Of a DNA stretch of 64,000 nucleotides, positions 57,634-64,000 are shown piece by piece. A program made the position numbers and the translations under genes. Each line of letters opens with the position of its first letter. The first letter of the stretch is position 1. Source of the stretch: Thermodesulfovibrio thiophilus DSM 17215 (lineage in GTDB: Bacteria > Nitrospirota > Thermodesulfovibrionia > Thermodesulfovibrionales > Thermodesulfovibrionaceae); NCBI RefSeq assembly GCF_000423865.1, contig NZ_AUIU01000017.1, positions 1 to 64,000 of the forward strand, written 5' to 3'. Under the pieces are notes generated by a model that had not been told where the DNA came from, did not search any database, and worked only from the letters and a program-made list of their open reading frames with translations.

Positions 57634-59207
57634 TGAAATTAGCTGATGCATTATTCATCTCAGCAGTTTTAGTTTTTCTCTGGCTTATATGGGTAATAAG
57701 AACCTTTAACAATACTTCTAACTCTAAAAAACAGAAAGAAATAAAGGTAAGCCTTGAAGATTTATCTTCCATTTGGGGGAAAAGCAAACAAGTTGTTGTT
57801 AGACTTGAGGAACTTTCATTGCTATGGCGCAACATGCAAATCGAAGAAAATAAAACCGCAGAAGAAATTCACTTTTTTAACGATACTGTAATGAACTTCT
57901 TTAAGAAACACATAGAGGGCAAACCCTTTTTCACTGGTGCTGTCAGAAAGGTAATAATAAACCTTTTAACCTTACTTGATGCTGAAGGTAGTGTTTCATC
58001 TGTTGTGTCAGGACAGAATGAGACAGAAAGCAAAATTCCAAAAAACACCTATGAAATGCTTGCGCAGGTTTCTCTTGTTGAGCATACGATAAATGTTGCA
58101 GAAGAAATCATAAAATTAGCTCCATATGGACCGATACTTCCACAGGCTATAATTGCTGCATTAGGACATGATTTAGGGAAAATTCCAAAATACAGAACCA
58201 GGTATTATGCGCTTGGAGATCATCCTTTTATAAGCGTAACAGTGTTTGAAAGCATACAGAGTTTTAAAGAGCTTGTGTATGCAGAAGACATCTTAAAAGC
58301 AGTAAGAGACCATCACATCAAACCAAAAGAACAACTTGGCGAAGTGTTAAAGGAAGCGGATCAGAGAGCTCGCAGGCGTGAGTTAAGCGAAGTGCAGAAA
58401 AAGGTTATGCTTACTGCAGACGAAAACACGCTTAAACAGTCCGAACCAAACATCCCTGAGGTTTCAGACATGATAGATGCAGAGTCTGATGATGAACCCA
58501 AACAAACCAATCAAACCTATCAAACTCCATCACCAAACACCCATTTCAATCAAACCCTACAGCCTCATCAAACCTCATCAAACTTTTTTAAACAGTCTAA
58601 ACCAAATGAGGATGAAGAAATCCCGGAAATTTTTTCATACCAGCCCGCGAAGGCAGCAAAACAGAATAGCCATGAGGCATCAAGCGAAATTTTCATATCT
58701 GTTTCTGATAAAAGTAATACAAAAGAAGTTGAAACGCCTAAAAAGCTTGAGCTTTACTGGTTTAATGTTGATGAATTCTTAAAAAAGCTCGAACCATATG
58801 TCAACCAATTAATTTCAGGCAGATGGTTAGCATGCAGTTTTGGTTCAACTGTATATGTTCAGCCGAGGCTGATGTGGATAGTATTTAAAGAGATGGCGCA
58901 GGAAAAGGGAATGCTTGAAGTGCTCTATGCTGAAGCAGACGAAGAAGCACGCAGAGATTACTTATACACAGTATTAAGCCTCATCAAACAGCATAAGGAC
59001 GCCGTGGAAACATCTCTTATAAAGGATGAATACTTTTCTGCGCCTTTTGTAGTCAGAATGAAAAATGGAGAAACGTATAGAGCTCTGTATGTTCCGCTCA
59101 AGGCTCAGGAGGCATTTTCAGTGTCAGCTGGCGAATTAGAGCAGCGGAAAGAGGGAAAACTGCTTGATATTGAATCCATCACTCCACCTTTTGACAAAAC
59201 TGACTGA
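57633..59207 (+). CDS. traI: HD-type relaxase (MOBH-like), TraI
   Basis: The start chosen is ATG 57633 because GAGG lies 7 bases upstream; an ATG two codons earlier overlaps the ribosome site. The 524-residue product has an N-terminal membrane helix (ALFISAVLVFLWLIWVI), an HD phosphohydrolase-type domain (LVEHTINVAEEI, AALGHDLGKIPKYRTRYYALGDHPF, VRDHH), a long polar linker, and a C-terminal TraI_2-type domain (WFNVDEFLKKLEPYVN...). MOBH relaxases of SXT and R27 have this domain order. The membrane helix is unusual. Confidence 0.78.
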   Translation: MKLADALFISAVLVFLWLIWVIRTFNNTSNSKKQKEIKVSLEDLSSIWGKSKQVVVRLEELSLLWRNMQIEENKTAEEIHFFNDTVMNFFKKHIEGKPFFTGAVRKVIINLLTLLDAEGSVSSVVSGQNETESKIPKNTYEMLAQVSLVEHTINVAEEIIKLAPYGPILPQAIIAALGHDLGKIPKYRTRYYALGDHPFISVTVFESIQSFKELVYAEDILKAVRDHHIKPKEQLGEVLKEADQRARRRELSEVQKKVMLTADENTLKQSEPNIPEVSDMIDAESDDEPKQTNQTYQTPSPNTHFNQTLQPHQTSSNFFKQSKPNEDEEIPEIFSYQPAKAAKQNSHEASSEIFISVSDKSNTKEVETPKKLELYWFNVDEFLKKLEPYVNQLISGRWLACSFGSTVYVQPRLMWIVFKEMAQEKGMLEVLYAEADEEARRDYLYTVLSLIKQHKDAVETSLIKDEYFSAPFVVRMKNGETYRALYVPLKAQEAFSVSAGELEQRKEGKLLDIESITPPFDKTD

Positions 59208-59224
59208 CATGTCTTGAAAAATAT

Positions 59225-59231
59225 GGTTACC
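59225..59231 (+). promoter_or_regulatory. GGTTACC site before the OmpA-like gene
   Basis: GGTTACC is followed by AGTCCACCTGCTTTTAAAAAGGAGG, which resembles the CACCTGCTA...TAAG of the ParM and sRNA promoters. The gene starts at 59262. Confidence 0.5.
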
Positions 59232-59261
59232 AGTCCACCTGCTTTTAAAAAGGAGGTAATT

Positions 59262-59873
59262 TTGAAAAAGTTAATTAAGCTATTAATCTTATTAACCACC
59301 TTCTGCCTTCTAGCAGGAGGTAGTGCCTATGCTTTAGAGGTAGCATACACGAACTATAAGCCTGCTGAACAAATGGCTCTTACAGAAGAAAGAGATACTT
59401 TTGTAATAATGGATTCCTTTAGTCCCCTAAGACCAGAATCCATTCCTGCCCCCAGAGAGGACACATTTAAAAAACCCTTACTTTCTATAATGGTTCCTCC
59501 AGCTTCCTTGTCTTCCTCTGTTGAACCAGTGTTAGAAAAGAAAAAACCAGAGGTTTCAAGTAAAACTGTATCAACAGTTTACTTTAATTTTGACAGTTAT
59601 AAGCTTAACGAAGATCAGAAAGCAAAGCTTGACAGAATTGTTCCTGAATTAAAGGGCGGTACTGCTTCTGTTTATGGGTACACCTGTACCATAGGAAGCA
59701 AAAAGTATAACAGAGTTTTATCTCAAAAAAGGGCACATGCAGTATCAGGCTACTTAAAGAAAAAGGGAATTCATATTGAAAAGGAAGCTGGAATGGGAGA
59801 GACCAATGCATCAAAAGACAAGAAACTTAACAGAAAAGCAGTGGTAAAAGTCTTAAACAAAGGAGGTGAATAA
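59262..59873 (+). CDS. OmpA-family peptidoglycan-binding protein
   Basis: The start chosen is the TTG at 59262 (MKKLIKLLILLTTFCLLAGGSAYA), 7 bases after AGGAGG, because it gives a clean signal peptide. The 203-residue product has an unstructured middle and a C-terminal OmpA-like domain: STVYFNFDSYKLNEDQKAKLDRIV, VYGYTCTIGSKKYNRVLSQKRAHAVSGYL. It may anchor the transfer apparatus to the cell wall, a role OmpA-like proteins have in some conjugation clusters. It directly precedes the pilin gene. Confidence 0.82.
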   Translation: MKKLIKLLILLTTFCLLAGGSAYALEVAYTNYKPAEQMALTEERDTFVIMDSFSPLRPESIPAPREDTFKKPLLSIMVPPASLSSSVEPVLEKKKPEVSSKTVSTVYFNFDSYKLNEDQKAKLDRIVPELKGGTASVYGYTCTIGSKKYNRVLSQKRAHAVSGYLKKKGIHIEKEAGMGETNASKDKKLNRKAVVKVLNKGGE

Positions 59874-59874
59874 G

Positions 59875-60186
59875 ATGGATGTTTCTCCTAAAAGGCTGTT
59901 ATTTGTAATGCTTCTTACGGGAGTTGTAATTTCAGTAGTTGGACCAGTAGCAGTTCTTGCATTTGAAGAGCCGTCATCGGGTACTTTTGCTTATGATGTC
60001 TATGACATCGGTATTGAAAAAATCCTTAAAGGTCCTATTGGATTTGTGGCAGGAGCAGGAGCAATGGTTTTTGGAGCAACGAGATTATTTACTGGAGCGG
60101 TGTTTCCTGCGATTATCTCTATTTTAGGTGGTGCAATGTTTCTCAAGGCTCCAGATTTGATACGGACACTGGGTTTGTTGTTTTAA
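59875..60186 (+). CDS. traA: TraA-type pilin precursor
   Basis: The 103-residue product starts behind AAAGGAGG. A long basic signal (SPKRLLFVMLLTGVVISVVGPVAVLA) precedes a mature part with two hydrophobic helices (GPIGFVAGAGAMVFGATRLF and VFPAIISILGGAMFL), the VirB2/TraA pilin design. It is first of the pilus genes traA-L-E-K-B. Its presumed processing peptidase is coded in transfer operon 1. Confidence 0.8.
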   Translation: MDVSPKRLLFVMLLTGVVISVVGPVAVLAFEEPSSGTFAYDVYDIGIEKILKGPIGFVAGAGAMVFGATRLFTGAVFPAIISILGGAMFLKAPDLIRTLGLLF

Positions 60187-60192
60187 GCAAAA

Positions 60193-60231
60193 TATGCAGC
60201 TGGATAAGTTTTGATTTTATTCAGCTGCATA
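60193..60231 (+). terminator. Hairpin between pilin gene and traL
   Basis: TATGCAGCTG (60193-60202) pairs perfectly with CAGCTGCATA (60222-60231), and the stem extends inward by ATAA/TTAT. There is no strong T-run. It may stabilise the pilin message or attenuate downstream genes. Confidence 0.65.
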
Positions 60232-60265
60232 TAAAATTAAACACTAAAAGGAGGCTTTAAAAAAA

Positions 60266-60532
60266 GTGAAATACAGGATACCACAGTATCTGCATAAACC
60301 AATACAGGTATTGTTTTTTGATGCTGATGAGCTAGCAATGGTTGTACTACTTTTGTTTTTAGCGATGATGTTTGGATATGTGTTCTGGATTTTGCTTTTT
60401 GTTGTTCCTTATGTCTACATGAAGATCAAGAAAAACTATCCAAGAGGAGCATTAAGGCATATGCTTTATAGAATTGGACTGATAAGCATTAAAAACACAC
60501 CTGAAAGTTTTCAGAGAATGTTTAAAGAATAA
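60266..60532 (+). CDS. traL: TraL: pilus assembly membrane protein
   Basis: The 88-residue product (F TraL: 91) starts at a GTG behind AAAAGGAGG. It shows RIPQYLHKPIQVLFFDADELAMVVL, one hydrophobic region and a basic C-terminal tail with PRGALRHMLYRIGL, all typical of TraL/VirB3. It resides in the inner membrane. Confidence 0.9.
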   Translation: MKYRIPQYLHKPIQVLFFDADELAMVVLLLFLAMMFGYVFWILLFVVPYVYMKIKKNYPRGALRHMLYRIGLISIKNTPESFQRMFKE

Positions 60533-60561
60533 TTTTTTTTACACAAGGGGGTATACAAACA

Positions 60562-60738
60562 GTGCAAAGAATACGAAAAACAGTAAGTGTAAATCAGAAT
60601 ACACTTAATGAGTTAAAGAAGGTCAGAGCTGAAATATGCGTAAGGGATAATATAGAACTTAGAAGCCTGTCAGATACGATAATGTTTCTGGTAGAGAGCT
60701 GGAGAAAAAACAAAATGGTTACCAGAGAGGGTGAATAA
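60562..60738 (+). CDS. Small ribbon-helix-helix-like protein between traL and traE
   Basis: The frame is 58 codons, starting at a GTG after AAGGGGG and ending 2 bp before traE. It reads MQRIRKTVSVNQNTLNELKKVRAEICVRDNIELRSLSDTIMFLVESW, which looks like a ribbon-helix-helix DNA-binding protein (strand RKTVSVN, then two helices). No F-type operon I know has a gene here. A GGTTACC box (60717-60723) is inside its last codons. Confidence 0.6.
   Translation: MQRIRKTVSVNQNTLNELKKVRAEICVRDNIELRSLSDTIMFLVESWRKNKMVTREGE
60717..60723 (+). promoter_or_regulatory. GGTTACC site just before traE
   Basis: The box codes part of MVTR at the end of the small RHH-like gene and lies 17 bp before the traE ATG. 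No convincing -10 follows. Confidence 0.4.
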
Positions 60739-60740
60739 GC

Positions 60741-61310
60741 ATGGAGATAAAAAAGTATCTTGAGGAAAAGGCAAACTTAGCATTAACAGTTAGGCTTTTA
60801 AAGATTGTAACAACTGTGTTGTGCCTTGCCTTATGTATCAACAGCTTTGTTTTATACTTTGTTTACAAAAACGAAAGAGTTGTGCTGGTTCCTCCGTCTG
60901 TGTCAACCCAGACCTTTATTGCAGGCAATGATGCTTCTGATGAATACCTCAGTGCAATGGCAAGATATATTGTTCAATTAGGGCTTAACTACACACCAAT
61001 AACTGCAAGAGCTCAGTTTAATGATCTGCTTAAGATGTTTAATTCTCAAAGCTTTCCTCAGTATAAAAATGTTTTTTATGAACTTGCAGGAAGAGTTGAA
61101 AGCGGGAATGTATCAAGTGCGTTTTATGTAACCAAAGTAAAAGTTGACAGAGCAAATAAATCCTTGATAGTAGTAGGGACATTGAATCAGTGGACACAGG
61201 ATAAAAAATTCATAACAGACGAATCAAGGCAGTATCTTATCAGATACAGAATTGACAACGGATTTTTCAGCATCCTTGAAATTAAAGAATATAAAGAGGG
61301 GGTTAATTAA
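60741..61310 (+). CDS. traE: TraE: pilus assembly protein
   Basis: The 189-residue product (F TraE: 188) has one N-terminal membrane helix (IVTTVLCLALCINSFVLYFV) and the conserved periplasmic VVLVPPSVSTQTFIAGNDASDEYLSAMARYIVQLGLNYTP (marks VPPS and EYL..M...). TraE is the VirB8-like component of F-type systems. Confidence 0.93.
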   Translation: MEIKKYLEEKANLALTVRLLKIVTTVLCLALCINSFVLYFVYKNERVVLVPPSVSTQTFIAGNDASDEYLSAMARYIVQLGLNYTPITARAQFNDLLKMFNSQSFPQYKNVFYELAGRVESGNVSSAFYVTKVKVDRANKSLIVVGTLNQWTQDKKFITDESRQYLIRYRIDNGFFSILEIKEYKEGVN

Positions 61311-62570
61311 GTGAAAAAACTTTTACTGTTCCTGGTAATTTTCTTTGCATCCATAACAACTGTTTATGCTCAACAACAGCAGTCTCAGCAGATATGGCAG
61401 ACAAAGGGAAGTGTATTTTTAAGGCAGGACCCCTCTGCAACCTCTCCTCAGGTTGGAGTTTTAAAGCAGGGAGTTATAGTTACCCAGATAGAAGAGGATG
61501 CCTCAATGAGATGGGTTAAGGTTAAGTCTCCATCAGGGCAGGAAGGCTGGATCATTAAAAGCATGCTTTATAAGCCAGACCCACAGGGATGCTCTGGTGT
61601 TAAAGGAGTATCCGCTTTGTGCCCAGCAGATCCACAGAAAAAGATTGTTCCTGCAAGCAGTGTAGATACGAATCAAAAGGGTGCTGTACTGCCAGGAGGA
61701 CTACCTCAGAATCCAGTTGGAAAACCAGCGGAAGAAGTAGTTACGCCTCAGATACCTAAAATTCCCCCTATTCCAAATACAGAGACAGCAGAGCAAATTA
61801 CTAAGAGAGTTGACCCCTCAAAACTTGTTTCTTTATCTTCAGATTCTTTACCCACTTCTTTAGAGGGAGAATTTCAGATTCCGGGGAAAAGCTATATAGT
61901 TTCTCCAGATGCTGTAACGGCTGTTAAAATGTCTGCAAGTGATGTAAACAGAATTACCTGTCCTGTTGACATAACAGATGTGGTTTATTCTGAAGAAAAA
62001 GGGGTTCAGATAAAAGCGGTAGGCAAGAATGCTTTTGTAAAGTTTCTTGTAAGAAAACTTGGAAGCAAAGAAGTTTATTCAAGCACACCTGCTGATCTGT
62101 ATATTGTCTGTGGAGATAAAGTTTACTCCATTATAGCATTTCCTTTAAAAATCCCTTCAGTAACGGTTTATCTTGAGGATAAGGGAGACAAAATAAAGCA
62201 GGTGGTAGAGAAGTATCAGGGAATGCCATTTGAAAAAAAGGTGCTTGAGCTTGTTAAGGCATTCTTTACTGATCAGGTTCCACCTGAAGCACAGGTAAGC
62301 ACAATAAAAAAGGAATACAAGATTATTCCCAACCTTTTAATCACAGAGCAGGCTCAGTATTTAATAGAAGGAGAGGGATTAATGATCAGGGTGTTTAAAG
62401 TAACAAACACAGTAAATGATAGTTTAAAAATTCCGTATGTTGATGTAACTGAAAAGGATTTTCTTAAGAAAGAACTTACAAAAAATGTGGTTGCTGTTAG
62501 TCTTGATAAACTCCGTCTTTACAGGGCAGACAGTGCCAGACTGATTATTGTTGAAAAGTACAGGGAATAA
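61311..62570 (+). CDS. traK: TraK: outer-membrane secretin-like protein with SH3 domain
   Basis: The product has 419 residues (F TraK: 242) and starts at a GTG. After a signal peptide there is a bacterial SH3 domain (QTKGSVFLRQDPSATSPQVGVLKQG...WVKVKSPSGQEGWIIKSML, ~30-85) that could grip peptidoglycan, then a Pro-rich linker. The C-terminal half is the TraK core (NRITCPVDITDVVYSEEKGVQIKAVGKNAFVKFLV). TraK forms the outer ring with TraB and TraV (VirB9-like). Confidence 0.88.
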   Translation: MKKLLLFLVIFFASITTVYAQQQQSQQIWQTKGSVFLRQDPSATSPQVGVLKQGVIVTQIEEDASMRWVKVKSPSGQEGWIIKSMLYKPDPQGCSGVKGVSALCPADPQKKIVPASSVDTNQKGAVLPGGLPQNPVGKPAEEVVTPQIPKIPPIPNTETAEQITKRVDPSKLVSLSSDSLPTSLEGEFQIPGKSYIVSPDAVTAVKMSASDVNRITCPVDITDVVYSEEKGVQIKAVGKNAFVKFLVRKLGSKEVYSSTPADLYIVCGDKVYSIIAFPLKIPSVTVYLEDKGDKIKQVVEKYQGMPFEKKVLELVKAFFTDQVPPEAQVSTIKKEYKIIPNLLITEQAQYLIEGEGLMIRVFKVTNTVNDSLKIPYVDVTEKDFLKKELTKNVVAVSLDKLRLYRADSARLIIVEKYRE

Positions 62571-62582
62571 GGGGGGCTAAAA

Positions 62583-63785
62583 GTGAAAGAATTCATTTCT
62601 AAATTTAAAGAAAAGTGGAGCACATTGCCAGCAGATACAAAAAAGAAGATGATCATAGGAGGGGTATGCCTTGCTGTTATTGTGATATCTTTGCTTGGGT
62701 ATGCAGCAACAAGATCAGGGGAACAGAAAACCACATCTTCTAAAAAGCAGGAGCAGATAAAAGAGATAACCCTTGATAAAGGAGTGCTTGAAAAAACACA
62801 GATAACAGAAGCTCAACAAAGATATGCTGAAATGCAAAAGCAACTTGATGAGATAAAGAAAATGCAGGTAGAAAAAGATAAAGAACTTGAAGCTCTTAAA
62901 AAAGAAAAAGAAGAAAAAGAAAAAGCAGCTAAATCTCCTCAGCCTCCTTTACCTCCTGTCCCTCCGCCTCCACAGCAGGGCACCACAGGTAAAATCCCTG
63001 AAATGCAGGGCATTCCAGGGGGAAATACAGCTGTAGGAAAACTGCCTGAACCACCCAAAGAAGAAGTAATCGGGGGGATAGGAAGAGTATCTCAAACAAT
63101 AGAGAAAAAAACAGATACTTCAAAAGATACAAAAAAAAAGACCTACTATTTACCGACTTCTTTTATGGAGGCGACCCTTCTTTCAGGATTGGACGCTCCA
63201 GCGATCAGTAAAGGAGAAGGAAATCCAGTGCCAACTCTGTTTAGAATAAAAGCTCCCGCAGTGCTTCCAAACAGTGTTAAAGCCAACCTGAAGGGGTGCT
63301 TTGTGATAGCAGAAGGACTTGGATCCCTTGCTGATGAAAGGGCACATCTAAGACTGGTTACAATATCCTGTATAGACAGAAAAGGCAATGCGGTGATAGA
63401 TCAGAAAATAAAGGGATTTGTAGTTGACAATGATGGAAAAATTGGATTAAGAGGAAGAGTTGTATCCAAGATGGGAAGTCTTCTTGCAAGAAGCTTAATT
63501 GCAGGATTATTCAGCGGACTTGGAAATGTTGCAGGTGTTCAGGCTTATGATTACAGCACCTCCGGTGATGGAACTGTATCAACATTAAAGTCAGGGGATA
63601 TAGCACAGGCAGCAATAGGTGGAGCAGTACAGCAGGCAGCAAATGAGCTTCAGAAATTTTACCTTGAGCTTGCAAGGCAGACAATCCCTGTAATAGAGAT
63701 ACAGGCAACCAGAACAGTGACCCTTGTTGTTTCAGAAGGGGTAGAACTTGAAATTAAAGAGTATGACCTTAATAGAGTAAAATAG
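62583..63785 (+). CDS. traB: TraB: VirB10-like scaffold protein
   Basis: The 400-residue product (F TraB: 475) starts at a GTG after GGGGGG. It has an inner-membrane helix (MIIGGVCLAVIVISLLGYA), a coiled coil (AQQRYAEMQKQLDEIKKMQVEKDKELEALKKEKEEKEK) and a Pro-rich periplasmic span. The VirB10 barrel follows (YYLPTSFMEATLLSGLDAPAI, GCFVIAEGLGSLADERAHLRLVTISC, IKGFVVDNDGKIGLRGRVVSKMG). It bridges inner and outer membranes. Confidence 0.93.
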   Translation: MKEFISKFKEKWSTLPADTKKKMIIGGVCLAVIVISLLGYAATRSGEQKTTSSKKQEQIKEITLDKGVLEKTQITEAQQRYAEMQKQLDEIKKMQVEKDKELEALKKEKEEKEKAAKSPQPPLPPVPPPPQQGTTGKIPEMQGIPGGNTAVGKLPEPPKEEVIGGIGRVSQTIEKKTDTSKDTKKKTYYLPTSFMEATLLSGLDAPAISKGEGNPVPTLFRIKAPAVLPNSVKANLKGCFVIAEGLGSLADERAHLRLVTISCIDRKGNAVIDQKIKGFVVDNDGKIGLRGRVVSKMGSLLARSLIAGLFSGLGNVAGVQAYDYSTSGDGTVSTLKSGDIAQAAIGGAVQQAANELQKFYLELARQTIPVIEIQATRTVTLVVSEGVELEIKEYDLNRVK

Positions 63786-63809
63786 TAAAAACAAAAATAG
63801 GGGGTAAAG

Positions 63810-64000
63810 ATGAAGGATTTAGGAAGAGTAATTCTAATGATGGTTACATTCATATTCTTAATTACAGGGTATTTACATGCTGAAGAGTTTGTTTTTACGA
63901 GAGATTGCAATGTAGAGTATTCAAAAAAGAATGTGGAGGAAAATCAGGATTACTTAAACAAAGTAAAAGAGAAAGCTGGAATTCAGAACTTCTCTGAAGC
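63810..64000 (+). CDS. Secreted protein, cut by the right edge
   Basis: An ATG behind AGGGGG starts a frame with a signal peptide (ILMMVTFIFLITGYLHA) and a charged mature start (EEFVFTRDCNVEYSKKNVEEN). Sixty-three codons are visible. It is the next gene of the transfer operon; no lipobox is seen, so it is not an ordinary TraV. The product cannot be named. Confidence 0.6.
   Translation, partial: MKDLGRVILMMVTFIFLITGYLHAEEFVFTRDCNVEYSKKNVEENQDYLNKVKEKAGIQNFSE

Overview
The window is most of a conjugative mobile element, with cargo at its left end, in an AT-rich genome. The transfer genes form an F-type type IV secretion system with periplasmic thioredoxin and DsbC-like proteins, a TraT lipoprotein and an OmpA-like protein. 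The host is therefore a Gram-negative-type (diderm) bacterium. The codon and base composition would fit an anaerobe of the Nitrospirota/Desulfobacterota kind, but that is only a guess. The arsenic and MqsRA-like genes at the left look more Firmicutes-like and may have been acquired separately.

Left cargo (1-22 kb). A partial cupin gene is followed by a minus-strand arsenic operon (arsR, a DUF2703 gene, acr3, a methyltransferase, arsD, arsA, arsC). Next come an MqsR/MqsA-like four-gene operon, a decayed Panacea-type antitoxin gene, a molbindin, a cytosine methyltransferase fragment, a Panacea/YwgA-like gene pair, a membrane-anchored PIN protein, a convergent HATPase/STAS-like pair, a frameshifted HEAT-methyltransferase gene, two secreted proteins, and a two-gene restriction system in which nuclease and methylase are fused. 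That restriction module lies between two nearly identical 116-bp promoter/leader copies.

Transfer operon 1 (39.0 down to 22.1 kb, minus strand) runs dsbC, trbI, a TraF-type peptidase gene, traF, traC, a large Cys-rich protein gene, traN, traW, traU, trbC, traH, traG. Maintenance core (39-55 kb): an HD-GYP protein, a ParM-like actin with a partner and an upstream iteron-like array, a PAPS-reductase-like protein, a candidate small RNA, HU, topoisomerase III, an ImmA/ImmR-like regulatory pair, small regulators including a sigma-like protein, a replication-organiser-like protein with internal 12-bp repeats, SSB, a Gp3-like recombination directionality factor, a VRR-NUC nuclease, a lytic transglycosylase, CheW, TraT and a RelE-type toxin pair. 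Transfer operon 2 (55.3 kb to the right edge, plus strand) holds the coupling protein, an HD-type (MOBH-like) relaxase, an OmpA-like protein, pilin, traL, a ribbon-helix-helix protein, traE, traK and traB.

The most striking unifying signal is a short, nearly palindromic motif, CTGGTTACCAG (core GGTWACC). It occurs about two dozen times, almost always just upstream of an operon in the element. In many places it sits about 12-14 bases before a -10-like TATWWA, as an activator site or unusual -35 element would. It forms a phased array upstream of the ParM gene, precedes a predicted ~120-nt structured RNA ending in an intrinsic terminator, and overlaps the start of the XRE regulator gene. This looks like an element-wide regulatory and possibly partition code. 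No recombinase gene is visible, so whether the element is an ICE or a plasmid cannot be settled here: the directionality factor argues for integration, the ParM system and iteron-like repeats for autonomous maintenance.
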